From positions 1 to 27,587 of the forward strand of contig DAOUBA010000021.1 of the NCBI GenBank assembly GCA_034432855.1: a stretch of 27,587 bases of DNA, in the 5' to 3' direction. The notes beneath the pieces were generated by a model that worked only from the letters and a program-made list of their open reading frames with translations, made no database searches and had not been told where the DNA came from. The stretch is from DAOUBA01 sp034432855. Its GTDB lineage: Bacteria > Chloroflexota > Anaerolineae > B4-G1. The translations under genes and the position numbers were made by a program. This document shows positions 7,353 through 15,224 of the stretch, piece after piece (within the stretch, counting starts at the first letter, position 1; each line of letters opens with the position of its first letter).

Positions 7353-9112
7353 GCCATCAATCTGCTATCCAACAAACTAACCAACTAACCAACCAACAAA
7401 CTGATCAATCAGGCACCCGCTTGACTATCGAAGTGGCCCTATGGGTTCTCATCGCCGTCGTTGGGCTGGCGTTGCGGCTCTGTCGTCTCGATGCAGCCCC
7501 CCTCACTGTAAACGAGGCCCGCGAGGCCCTGCTTGCCTGGCAGGCGACAACCAACCAACTAACCAACCAACCAACTAACCAACCATTCCTGTTCGCAGCC
7601 AACGCCCTGCTTTTCGCGTTGTTTGGTGCCAGTGATGCCCTTGCTCGCCTGTGGCCGGCCTTGTTCGGCAGCGCGTTAGTACTTGTGCCGGCCCTGTTGC
7701 GGCAGCGCGTGGGCCGCCTGGGGGCGTTGGCGGCGGGACTATATCTGGCGGTATCGCCGACCGCGCTTTTTGCGTCGCGGCAACTCGACGGCGCAGTGGT
7801 GACTGCCGTGGGAGTGATGGCCTGGGTGGGTGGGCTGGTTCGCTTTCTCGATACCGGTAGACGGCCCTGGAGCACACTTGCGGCGGGCGGCCTGGCGTTG
7901 GCGGCAGTGGCGGGGCCATCGGTCTGCGGGCTGGCTCTGACGTTTGCGCTGGCCTGCCTGGTTCTGGAGTGGGCCTGGCCCAGCGGGCATGTGCGAGAGT
8001 TGTGGGGGCTGATGCGCCCGCAGTTGCCGCACGCGCTTGCGGTGTTTCTGCTCGTGACGCTGGCGTTAGCCACCGGGCTGGGCTGGAATCCTGCTGGCCT
8101 GGGTGGTACGGGCAACTCGATCGCTGGTTGGTTCCAGTGTTTCAGGCCGGCATCCGGCTTTGTAGCGCCGCCCGTTGTCCTCTTGGCCGTCTATGAGCCG
8201 CTCGCCTTGCTCTTTGGCCTTGGCGGACTGGTGTGGGCCGTCCGGCGCCGGTGGCGCTTCGGCGTGCTGTTGAGCCTGTGGGCCGGTTTGCAGGCATTGA
8301 TGCTGAGTCTGATGCCCGGCCGGGTGCCGCTGGATACGCTTGGTGTGGTCTTGCCGCTAGCGCTGCTCACCGGTTACGCGGTTACATCGCTTGCCCAGAG
8401 TGTGCAGGCCAAAATTTGGACGGGCGAGTGGTTGTATGCCCTGGCAGTTCTGGTGCTGTGGGTCCATTTCTACCTGCGGCTGGCGCGTCACGCGCTGTAC
8501 GGCCAGACCGCCGATCTGTTTCTGGCGCTGCTGACATTGATCCTGCAGGTGTTCCTGGCGTCGGTCTTTGTGGTGGCGATGCAGGGCGCGAGCATGCTGC
8601 GAGGCGCTGTCATTGGCACAGGGGTGGTGCTCTTGCTTGCGACGATCTCTGCAGGGTGGGGGCTGGCCCATGTGCGCCCATCCGACCCGCGGGAGTTGCT
8701 GGTGCATGAGCCTACGGCGGACACGGTGCGCGATCTCGTGCGCACGCTGCGCGATCTCTCGTGGCGCAAGACGGGGATGCCCCAGACGTTGCCGTTCACG
8801 CTCGTCGCGCCTGGTGACCCGGTGGCGGCCTGGTATCTGCGCGATTTCAGCGCGATGCGCCAGGTTGATGATCCGCGAGTTCTGCAGGAGGGTGAAATAG
8901 GGCAGGTGTTGGTGACTTCGTGGCCCGGCTGGTCGCCGCCTGGAAGCGATTATGTAGGGCAGCGGTTCGCCAGGCAGCAGTCGTGGGATGTACGTCAGGC
9001 TGGATGTAGTTGGGAGTGGTCGCTGCAATGCCGAGCATTTTTCTTCTGGTTGCTTTTCCGCCAGGGCAGTGTCGTACAGTCTGACGAGGCCCTGGTGTTG
9101 TGGGTGCGCTGA
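7349..9112 (+). CDS. GT39-like (GT-C fold) membrane glycosyltransferase
   Basis: This 587-residue polytopic protein starts inside the stop of the DUF2298 gene (ATGA). It has a helix at about residues 28-45 (VALWVLIAVVGLALRLCRL), then the first extracytoplasmic loop, then FLFAANALLFALFGASDALARLWPALFGS and about ten more helices, as in GT39/ArnT-like enzymes that use polyprenyl-phosphate sugars. The usual acidic pair of loop 1 (D-E) reads N55-E56 here (LTVNEAREALLAW), so activity is uncertain. Two Asn/Thr/Gln-rich repeats are encoded: one at the N-terminus (about residues 7-19), the other at residues 67-79 directly after the NEA motif, where GT39 proteins normally carry substrate-loop residues. 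It could be an accessory or inactive member working with the DUF2298 and Agl23-like proteins. Confidence 0.78.
   Translation: MSHQSAIQQTNQLTNQQTDQSGTRLTIEVALWVLIAVVGLALRLCRLDAAPLTVNEAREALLAWQATTNQLTNQPTNQPFLFAANALLFALFGASDALARLWPALFGSALVLVPALLRQRVGRLGALAAGLYLAVSPTALFASRQLDGAVVTAVGVMAWVGGLVRFLDTGRRPWSTLAAGGLALAAVAGPSVCGLALTFALACLVLEWAWPSGHVRELWGLMRPQLPHALAVFLLVTLALATGLGWNPAGLGGTGNSIAGWFQCFRPASGFVAPPVVLLAVYEPLALLFGLGGLVWAVRRRWRFGVLLSLWAGLQALMLSLMPGRVPLDTLGVVLPLALLTGYAVTSLAQSVQAKIWTGEWLYALAVLVLWVHFYLRLARHALYGQTADLFLALLTLILQVFLASVFVVAMQGASMLRGAVIGTGVVLLLATISAGWGLAHVRPSDPRELLVHEPTADTVRDLVRTLRDLSWRKTGMPQTLPFTLVAPGDPVAAWYLRDFSAMRQVDDPRVLQEGEIGQVLVTSWPGWSPPGSDYVGQRFARQQSWDVRQAGCSWEWSLQCRAFFFWLLFRQGSVVQSDEALVLWVR
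7368..7405 (+). repeat. In-frame AACC/AACT array at the N-terminus of the GT39-like gene
   Basis: Units of AACT, AACC and AACA in 4-bp steps encode a Gln/Asn/Thr-rich stretch a few codons after the start at 7349. It is the same family as 4923-5009. It lies before the first membrane helix, where extra residues should do little harm. Confidence 0.8.
7547..7583 (+). repeat. In-frame AACC/AACT array in loop 1 of the GT39-like gene
   Basis: About nine 4-bp steps of AACC or AACT encode TTNQLTNQPTNQP (residues 67-79) right after the N55-E56 motif. This is the third copy of the family in 2.7 kb. Confidence 0.88.
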
Positions 9113-9215
9113 CCTCGCATAGTCATTGTGGCAGCAGAGCAGTTTCTTTTCTCGGTTTATTCCTAAACAGCACAACAGGCTATGCGAAGTCGGACCCCCG
9201 CTGAAATCGCCCGGC

Positions 9216-9221
9216 AGGAGG
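9216..9221 (+). promoter_or_regulatory. Shine-Dalgarno AGGAGG of the Agl23-like gene
   Basis: A perfect AGGAGG lies 4 bp before a GTG at 9226 and 16 bp before an in-frame ATG at 9238. The short spacing to GTG is still nearer to usable than 16 bp, so GTG is preferred. The 113-bp gap upstream (9113-9225) shows no convincing -35/-10 pair. It does contain a 7-bp inverted pair, CGCATAG (9116-9122) and CTATGCG (9180-9186), of unknown meaning. Confidence 0.6.
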
Positions 9222-9225
9222 AACT

Positions 9226-12200
9226 GTGGAAAAACATATGTTGAATAAACCGTTGCACCTCAGGTTAAGTTGGGTGGGGGTCATCTACATCATCTTGATT
9301 CTTTTGGCTCTCGTCACGCGCCTGTGGACATTGGGAGATCGCGTGCAAAGCCACGACGAGAGCATTCACACCCTATACTCCTGGAATCTGTACACCGGTC
9401 GCGGCTATCAGCATCATCCGTTGATGCATGGGCCTTCCCTGTTCCATATCACGGCTCTCTCCTACTTTATCTTCGGAGACAACGACTTTACCGCCCGGCT
9501 GCCCGTTGCGCTGATGGGTGTGGCAATGGTGGCTTTTCCCTATCTATTGCGCCGCTGGCTTGGCCGTGTCGGCGCGCTCGCCACCTCATTCTTTGTGCTG
9601 ATCTCCCCTTCCATCGCTTACCACTCGCGCTACATTCGCCATGACCTTCCTCTGGCTTTCTTGTCCCTCATTGTCGTCCTGGCTATCTTCCGTTATTTGC
9701 ATGACGGACGCGAGCGTTCCCTTTGGCTGTTGGCAGTCGGCGTGTCGCTGATGTTCGCTACCTTCGAGGCTGCTTTTATCTACAATGCGATCTTTGGCCT
9801 CTTCCTCGTTGGCCTGCTTTTCGTCCAGGCTATGCTGCAGGCCTGGGCGCGCGAGGATCTCAAACCGCCTTTTTGGATCGCGCTGGCTGCCACAGGAGTT
9901 GGAATGCTACTCCTGGGGCTTGGCGTGGTGACGCAAGCCGATGGTGCAGTATTGAGTTGGTGGGCTATCTCCGGAGGCATGCTCGCCGTACTGAGCTTCT
10001 TGACGGCCGCTGTACTCATGACGGTCGGCCATCTGCGCCGTGTAGATCACACGTCTTCTTCGCTCGTTATCACATTGGCGCTCGTGGCCGTTGCTCTGGG
10101 GATCGTGATCCGGTTGCTCCTGCCTGTCGTGATCGCTATGTCCGATCCGTCAATCGTCTATGAACTCGGAGCGCATGCTTTCCCGGCGCGTGTGGGCATG
10201 GTGCTCAAAGCGGCTGGAGAATACGCGATACCGGCGCGTGTGAACGCTGTGCTGATTGCACTGCCGATTGCCAGCGCCATCCTGATCGGATTCGCCTGGC
10301 TCCTCATAACGGCTTTTCGCAATGACCGCGCGTTCGACCTGATCATTGTCCTGGGCACACTCTGTCTCCCGCTCCTCTCGCCGGGACTGATCAAATGGGC
10401 TGCTGGGCTGGACCCGATGGACTACAACTCGCCGACGTTGCACTACTCGTTCTCTATCCTGATCGAGGTTCTCTTCCTGTCCATAGCCATCGGGCTGATG
10501 TGGGATCGACAACGCCGGGCAGAAGGTAGCGGTGGGTCGTACACCTGGCTTATCGCCGCTGCTATCCACTATGCTATTTTTCTCGTCTTCTTCACCACCT
10601 TCTTCACCAATGGTTACGGTATCGCCAGCGGTATGATAGGCTCCCTGGGCTATTGGCTGGCGCAACATGGAGTTCGACGCGGCAGCCAGCCGTGGTACTA
10701 TTACATCATCACGGTGCTCTTTTACGAATTCCTTCCGCTATTACTGACCCTCGTCGCTGCCACCTACCTGGCTATTCGCAAACTCCGCCGCGCCATCCAG
10801 TCTCCCAATCCCCCAACTCCCAATCCCCCAATCACCAATTCACCAATCTACCAGTCCTCATTCATCCCCTTCCTGTTCTGGTGGGTTGCAACCTCCTGGT
10901 TCGGTTACTCTTATGCCGGAGAAAAGATGCCCTGGTTGACAACTCACATCGCGCTGCCGATGGTCTTGCTTTCTGGCTGGCTGGTCGGGCAGTTCATCGA
11001 AAAGGTTGATTGGCGTGAGGTGCTGCAGCGCCACGCCTGGCTGCTGGTATTGGCAGCGCCGTCGTTCGTCATGGCGGTAGCAATGTTCATCAGGGCAGCC
11101 ACTCTTGGCCCCTTCCAGGGATATGGACTCGCGCAATTGCACACCTCAGGTCAGTTCGTGGGGGCGCTGCTCGGTATGCTGATCCTGGGAGCGGTACTGG
11201 GCTACCTGATATGGCGCAGCGGATGGCGCATCGCCACACTCGTCTTGGCGTTGGTCGCGCTGCTGGTGCCGGTGGGCCTCACTATCCGCACCACCGGACG
11301 CTTCTGCTACGTCACCGACGAGTACCCTACTGAATTCCTGGTCTATGCCCACGCGGCCCCGGGCGTCAGCGCGGCTATGCGCCAGGTCGAGGAACTCTCG
11401 CGCCGGCTCACCGGCAGCCCTAACGGGATCAGGGTCGCTTACGGTGAGGACGGTTCCACGTTGTGGTACTGGCAACTGCGCAACTATCCCAACGCTGTGT
11501 ATTTTGGCGCGCAGCCTTCAGGTGCGCAGATGAATGCCCCTGTCATCATTGCCGGACGGGACCAATGGGGCGCAGTGACCCCGTACCTGGGGGACGAGTA
11601 TTACTATAACACGTACACTTACCTGTGGTGGCCGATGCAGGACTATTTTGGCCTCACCTGGGAGCGTATCAAGGGCGCCATAACCAACCCCCGGATGCGC
11701 GCCGCGCTATGGGACATCTGGTATGACCGTGACTACCGGCTCTATGACCAGATAACCGGCAAAACGCACACGCTCGATCAGTGGCCGTTGCGCGCCGATT
11801 TCCGCCTGTACATCCGCCGCGATGTTGCTGCGCGGATCTGGGAACTGGCCACAACCGAACCCGCCGAGAAGTTGGAGATGGGAGAGGCAACGGAAGGCGT
11901 TAGCCCGGTTGATCCCTATGCAGCCGGCTGGCAGGACCTGGCTGCACGGCAGATGTTCGGCAGCGCCGGAATAGATGTGGGCCAGTTTCAAGGCCCACGT
12001 GGGATCAAAGTGGCACCGGATGGCTATGTGTACGTGGCAGATGCTGGCAATCACCGCATCCAAAAGTTCACTGCCGATGGGCAGTTCGTCGCTTCCTTCG
12101 GCATACTATCCACCCGGGAGGAAGAAGGCCGGGGGAGGCCCCCGCGCGGCTTCCTTGAGCCCTGGGACGTGGCCGTCGCCCCAGATGGTTCGATCTACGT

Positions 12201-12870
12201 CGCCGATACCTGGAATCACCGCATACAACGGCTGGATCCCAATGGCAACCTTGCACGTTACTGGGGATCGTTCGGCCAGTACGGGACCGGGGACCCGGCC
12301 GGCCACGGCGCCTTCTACGGTCCACGCGGCATCGCTTTAGGCAATGACGGAAACATCTACGTCGCCGACACGGGCAACAAGCGTATTCAGGTTTTTGCAC
12401 CCGATGGGTGGTTCCTGTATCAATGGGGTGGGGGAGGTGTGTTGGAAGGCTACCTGGACGAGCCGGTCGGCATCGCCATAAGCGCCGACGGCGAGGTTTA
12501 CGTCGCCGACACCTGGAACCGCCGCGTGCAGGTCTTTAACATGAACGGCGTCTTCCTGCGGCAGTGGCCGATTGCCGGGTGGGATACCGGAGACCCTGAG
12601 GAAAAGCCCTACCTGGCAGTAGATTCCGCAGGCTATGTCTATGTTACCGACCCTGCTCGTTATCGAGTGCTAGTGTTCGACTCATTGGGTGACTATGTGC
12701 TTTCATTCGGCAAACTTGGCATTGACGAACGCTCTTTCGGTATGCCTATGGGCATCGCGGTTGCGCCGGACGGTTCCATTTATGTGACCGACGCACGTAA
12801 CAACCGGGTAATGGTCTTTGATCCATTGAGCCTGTCTCCGCCCAGCGGAACAGGCCGGAATACAGAATAA
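9226..12870 (+). CDS. TIGR03663/Agl23-like glycosyltransferase with C-terminal NHL-repeat propeller
   Basis: This is a 1214-residue two-part protein. Residues 1-700 form the polytopic GT39-like TIGR03663 region: a helix at about 17-36, the acidic motif HDESIH (D44, E45) in the first outside loop, HPLMHGPSLFH and SRYIRHDLPLAFLSL. About residues 700-900 form a soluble outside domain (WYWQLRNYPNAVYFG). Residues about 905-1207 hold six NHL-type units, each a variant of GPRGIKVAPDGYVYVADAGN followed by R-(I/V)-x-x-F, enough for one six-bladed propeller. The family is named after Agl23, linked to haloarchaeal glycosylation. The propeller would lie outside the cell and may bind protein or sugar; this is inference. 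A Pro/Asn-rich array at about residues 525-544 fills a loop. Translation starts at the GTG, 4 bp after AGGAGG. Transcription ends at 12890-12938. Confidence 0.88.
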   Translation: MEKHMLNKPLHLRLSWVGVIYIILILLALVTRLWTLGDRVQSHDESIHTLYSWNLYTGRGYQHHPLMHGPSLFHITALSYFIFGDNDFTARLPVALMGVAMVAFPYLLRRWLGRVGALATSFFVLISPSIAYHSRYIRHDLPLAFLSLIVVLAIFRYLHDGRERSLWLLAVGVSLMFATFEAAFIYNAIFGLFLVGLLFVQAMLQAWAREDLKPPFWIALAATGVGMLLLGLGVVTQADGAVLSWWAISGGMLAVLSFLTAAVLMTVGHLRRVDHTSSSLVITLALVAVALGIVIRLLLPVVIAMSDPSIVYELGAHAFPARVGMVLKAAGEYAIPARVNAVLIALPIASAILIGFAWLLITAFRNDRAFDLIIVLGTLCLPLLSPGLIKWAAGLDPMDYNSPTLHYSFSILIEVLFLSIAIGLMWDRQRRAEGSGGSYTWLIAAAIHYAIFLVFFTTFFTNGYGIASGMIGSLGYWLAQHGVRRGSQPWYYYIITVLFYEFLPLLLTLVAATYLAIRKLRRAIQSPNPPTPNPPITNSPIYQSSFIPFLFWWVATSWFGYSYAGEKMPWLTTHIALPMVLLSGWLVGQFIEKVDWREVLQRHAWLLVLAAPSFVMAVAMFIRAATLGPFQGYGLAQLHTSGQFVGALLGMLILGAVLGYLIWRSGWRIATLVLALVALLVPVGLTIRTTGRFCYVTDEYPTEFLVYAHAAPGVSAAMRQVEELSRRLTGSPNGIRVAYGEDGSTLWYWQLRNYPNAVYFGAQPSGAQMNAPVIIAGRDQWGAVTPYLGDEYYYNTYTYLWWPMQDYFGLTWERIKGAITNPRMRAALWDIWYDRDYRLYDQITGKTHTLDQWPLRADFRLYIRRDVAARIWELATTEPAEKLEMGEATEGVSPVDPYAAGWQDLAARQMFGSAGIDVGQFQGPRGIKVAPDGYVYVADAGNHRIQKFTADGQFVASFGILSTREEEGRGRPPRGFLEPWDVAVAPDGSIYVADTWNHRIQRLDPNGNLARYWGSFGQYGTGDPAGHGAFYGPRGIALGNDGNIYVADTGNKRIQVFAPDGWFLYQWGGGGVLEGYLDEPVGIAISADGEVYVADTWNRRVQVFNMNGVFLRQWPIAGWDTGDPEEKPYLAVDSAGYVYVTDPARYRVLVFDSLGDYVLSFGKLGIDERSFGMPMGIAVAPDGSIYVTDARNNRVMVFDPLSLSPPSGTGRNTE
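10802..10852 (+). repeat. In-frame CCCAATC-type array, 7-8 bp period
   Basis: Six or seven units, alternating 7 and 8 bp, drift from AATCCCCC to AATCACC and AATCTACC. They encode a Pro/Asn/Ser-rich loop (SPNPPTPNPPITNSPIYQ) between membrane helices of the Agl23-like protein. The unit resembles the short heptanucleotide repeats (STRR) known from filamentous cyanobacteria. Confidence 0.82.
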
Positions 12871-12889
12871 AGTCACTAAGGTCTCGACC

Positions 12890-12938
12890 AGCCTTCTACA
12901 GGTGCTGGCGTTGTCGGTGGGCCTGCGGAAGGCTTTTT
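12890..12938 (+). terminator. Rho-independent terminator after the glycosylation block
   Basis: A 7-bp stem AGCCTTC (12890-12896) pairs with GAAGGCT (12928-12934), with an inner CAGG/CCTG pair extending it, and is followed by TTTTTGTTT. It starts 19 bp after the Agl23-like stop and points the right way to end that transcript. It also insulates the Fe-S operon downstream. Confidence 0.72.
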
Positions 12939-12953
12939 GTTTCCGCCCAGATG

Positions 12954-12962
12954 TGATAGAAT
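12954..12962 (+). promoter_or_regulatory. Extended -10 promoter of the cyclophilin/SufC/SufBD/CcdA operon
   Basis: TGATAGAAT is an extended -10 element (TG, one base, TAGAAT). It lies just after the terminator, inside a 198-bp intergenic gap. No good -35 box sits 17 bp upstream (the T-tract of the terminator is there), which is common for extended -10 promoters. It would give a leader of about 100 nt that contains the 12986-13014 repeat. Confidence 0.5.
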
Positions 12963-12985
12963 AGGAAAACGCTGGACATTGGCGC

Positions 12986-13014
12986 GATTTCGTGGTCATT
13001 CGTGAAATTCGTGG
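12986..13014 (+). repeat. Short ATTCGTGG-type tandem repeat in the 5' leader
   Basis: Three imperfect units of about 10 bp, each with TTCGTG (as in GATTTCGTGG and TCATTCGTGA), lie between the promoter and the start of the cyclophilin-like gene. It is noncoding and differs in sequence from the in-frame arrays, but has the same short-period style. Confidence 0.65.
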
Positions 13015-13054
13015 CTGAAAACTTGGAGGACTGTGCAGTTACGACCGAGAAACC

Positions 13055-13061
13055 GAGGAGG
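13055..13061 (+). promoter_or_regulatory. Shine-Dalgarno GAGGAGG deciding the cyclophilin-like start
   Basis: GAGGAGG ends 7 bp before the ATG at 13069, an ideal distance. A second GGAGG (13025-13029) lies only 3 bp before an in-frame GTG at 13033, which is too close. This favours the ATG. Confidence 0.65.
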
Positions 13062-13068
13062 TGTGCCT

Positions 13069-13446
13069 ATGTCATATCGCATCACAATCACTGCCGGCTC
13101 CGTAACGATGGAAGCCGAATTGAACGATAGCCTCACCGCGCAGGCCATCTGGAATGCGTTGCCCATCACTGGAAAGGCCAACACCTGGGGCGATGAAATC
13201 TATTTCGAGATCCCTGTACACGTTGCGCAAGAGCCTGACGCCCGCCAGGACGTAGAGGTGGGCGAACTGGGTTACTGGCCGGTAGGGCATGCCTTCTGTA
13301 TCTTTTTCGGCCCGACACCAGTAAGCAGCGGCCCCAAGCCGCGCGCCTACAGCCCCGTCAACGTCGTAGGCCGCCTCCTGGGCAATGCCACCGCCTTCCG
13401 CCAGGTGGACGATGGTCAGAAGGTGACGCTGGACAAGGTGGAGTGA
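13069..13446 (+). CDS. Cyclophilin-like protein, TM1367 type (PF04126)
   Basis: The 125-residue soluble protein begins MSYRITITAGSVTMEAELND and holds the pattern GDEIYFEIPV (about residue 43), VGELGYWPVGHAFCIFFGPTP (about 65-85) and VNVVGRLLG (about 100). This matches the small cyclophilin-like fold proteins typified by TM1367. Whether they have prolyl isomerase activity is not established, and the cyclophilin active-site Arg pattern is not evident. The ATG at 13069 is chosen for its GAGGAGG. The stop is 1 bp before the start of the SufC-like gene, so it is the first gene of a four-gene operon. It may help fold or stabilise products of the operon, but nothing in the sequence proves this. Confidence 0.72.
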   Translation: MSYRITITAGSVTMEAELNDSLTAQAIWNALPITGKANTWGDEIYFEIPVHVAQEPDARQDVEVGELGYWPVGHAFCIFFGPTPVSSGPKPRAYSPVNVVGRLLGNATAFRQVDDGQKVTLDKVE

Positions 13447-13447
13447 G

Positions 13448-14239
13448 ATGGACGATAATGTGCTCCTCCAAGTCGAGAATGTATGGGTCGAGCGCCCCGG
13501 CGCCGAAGTGCTGCGTGGCGTCAACCTGAGTGTGCGCCAGGGTGAGGTACATGCGCTGCTGGGTCTCAACGGCTCCGGAAAGACCAGCCTGGCGCTCACG
13601 TTAATCGGTGCGGCGGGCTACAGGCCGGCGCGAGGTCGCATTCTCTTCGATGGACAAGACATCGCCAGCCTTTCGGTGACGGAGCGGGCGCGGCTGGGGC
13701 TGACACTGGCCTGGCAGGAGCCGGCGCGCTTCGAGGGATTGCTCGTGGGCGATTACCTGGCGCTGGGGATGAAGCAGCCGACGCGCGAGCGCATCGAGGA
13801 GGCACTCAGGGCGGTGGCGCTCTCTCCGGCGGCCTATTGGGGCCGCGCGGTGGACACAGCTCTCTCCGGCGGTGAACGCAAGCGCATCGAACTAGCAGCG
13901 GTCTATGCCATGCGGCCTCGCCTGGCCGTGCTCGACGAGCCGGATTCGGGGATTGATGTGCTATCCCTGGAGGATATTCTGGCGCTGGTCCGTCGCATGG
14001 CGAGCGAGGGTGCATCTGTGTTGCTGATCACGCATCGCGACGAGATGACAGCAGCCGCCGATGCAGCCTCGTTGATGTGCGGCGGCGCAGTCGTCAGCAC
14101 TGGCGCACCGGACGAGGTGCGCAAGTATTTTGCGCGGCGTTGTCGCCCGCACGAAGAGCGTCTGGGCAGCCAGCCCTGGGGTGAAGAGGCCAACGGCACA
14201 TATCGGCGCGTGATGACCGAAGGGGCCTGCGATGAGTGA
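13448..14239 (+). CDS. sufC: SufC-like ABC-type ATPase of Fe-S cluster assembly
   Basis: This 263-residue cytoplasmic ATPase has all ABC motifs: Walker A GLNGSGKTS (residues 39-47), signature LSGGERKR (139-146), Walker B LAVLDEPD (159-166, catalytic E164) and H-loop H196. The SufC style is clear from GLNGSGKTSLALTLIG and DEPDSGIDVLSLE. SufC works with SufB/SufD scaffolds, where ATP binding changes the scaffold so that Fe-S clusters can form. It lies 1 bp after the cyclophilin-like gene and overlaps the SufBD-like gene by 8 bp, indicating translational coupling. No cysteine desulfurase (sufS), sufU or full-length sufB is in the window. The pair therefore resembles the minimal SUF-like (SmsC-SmsB) arrangement; this assignment is inference. 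Confidence 0.87.
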   Translation: MDDNVLLQVENVWVERPGAEVLRGVNLSVRQGEVHALLGLNGSGKTSLALTLIGAAGYRPARGRILFDGQDIASLSVTERARLGLTLAWQEPARFEGLLVGDYLALGMKQPTRERIEEALRAVALSPAAYWGRAVDTALSGGERKRIELAAVYAMRPRLAVLDEPDSGIDVLSLEDILALVRRMASEGASVLLITHRDEMTAAADAASLMCGGAVVSTGAPDEVRKYFARRCRPHEERLGSQPWGEEANGTYRRVMTEGACDE

Positions 14240-15224
14240 GCATCGTCCGTACACCGTGTCGGTCTTGCAGCAGCGCGACCCCGCCTGGGCGCGCGAGTTC
14301 GAGGCGATCCTGAAAGCCTACGAGCAGGCGGGCGGCAAGCCGGATGTGTTACAAACCCCGCAGGTCGCCAGCGCCGTCATCAGCGCCAACCGGGTGTTGG
14401 CCGTCAACCTAGTCGAAGGGGTGAATATCGAGGCCGAGGAGTTGGAGCATGGCGTGCGGGCATGCATCCTTGTCGTCCCTGGCGTCAAGATGGCCTATCC
14501 GGTGCATCTGTGCTTTGGCATGATCCCTTCCGAGGGTATCCAGGAGATCATCTCGCAGTTCGAGATCGGCGCGGGCGCGGAAGTCGGTTTCCTGGCGCAC
14601 TGCACTTTTCCCAACGCGATCAACCTGAAGCACGTGATGGACGCGCATATTCACATCGGCCCCGGCGCGACGATGCGCTACAGCGAGGCACACTATCATG
14701 GCGATCAGGGAGGAATTGAGGTATTGCCCACCACGCACGCGCAGGTGGATGAAGGCGGGCGGCTGGAATCCGAGTTCAACCTGACGCACGGCAGGGTGGG
14801 GCGGTTGGAGATTCGATACGAGGTGGACGTGGCCGCGCGCGGGGTTGTGGAACTGGTCGCCAAAGCCTACGGTTTTGGCGATGACCGGATTGTGGTGCAC
14901 GAGGTGTTGCGGCTCAACGGCGCCGATGCGCGTGGGCTGACCAAAACCCGTGCTGCAGTGCGTGATCAAGCAGCAAGTGAGGTATATACAACGGCGGAGG
15001 GCAATGCTCCCGGAGCAGTCGGCCATATGGATTGCACCGAGATCGTGCGCGATCGCGCCGTGGCGCGGAATACCCCGGTCGTCGTTGTGCGCGATGATCG
15101 GGCACGGGTGACGCACGAGGCGGCTATCGGCAGCGTCAACCGCAAGGAATTGGAGACGCTGATGGCGCGCGGCCTGGATGAGGACGAGGCGGTAGATATT
15201 ATCATTCGGGGGATGCTCAGGTAA
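14232..15224 (+). CDS. Short SufB/SufD-family Fe-S scaffold (SmsB-like)
   Basis: The 330-residue protein has the SufBD beta-helix core from about residue 90 to 290 and a helical C-terminus (LETLMARGLDEDEAVDIIIR). Its conserved C-terminal stretch includes GHMDCTEIV (C268) and RVTHEAAIGSVN (H295, E296). By position these match the Cys and His/Glu that hold or build the nascent cluster in SufB and SufD, an alignment judged by eye. It is clearly shorter than SufB (near 480-495 residues) or SufD (near 420) and lacks their N-terminal regions. Its start overlaps the SufC-like gene by 8 bp, and its TAA overlaps the next ATG by one base (TAATG). A homomeric scaffold paired with the ATPase upstream is the most likely design. 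Confidence 0.83.
   Translation: MSEHRPYTVSVLQQRDPAWAREFEAILKAYEQAGGKPDVLQTPQVASAVISANRVLAVNLVEGVNIEAEELEHGVRACILVVPGVKMAYPVHLCFGMIPSEGIQEIISQFEIGAGAEVGFLAHCTFPNAINLKHVMDAHIHIGPGATMRYSEAHYHGDQGGIEVLPTTHAQVDEGGRLESEFNLTHGRVGRLEIRYEVDVAARGVVELVAKAYGFGDDRIVVHEVLRLNGADARGLTKTRAAVRDQAASEVYTTAEGNAPGAVGHMDCTEIVRDRAVARNTPVVVVRDDRARVTHEAAIGSVNRKELETLMARGLDEDEAVDIIIRGMLR

Noticed and set aside
9113..9225. Promoter in the gap before the Agl23-like gene
   Set aside because: No -35/-10 pair with acceptable spacing could be found; the gene may be transcribed from upstream.
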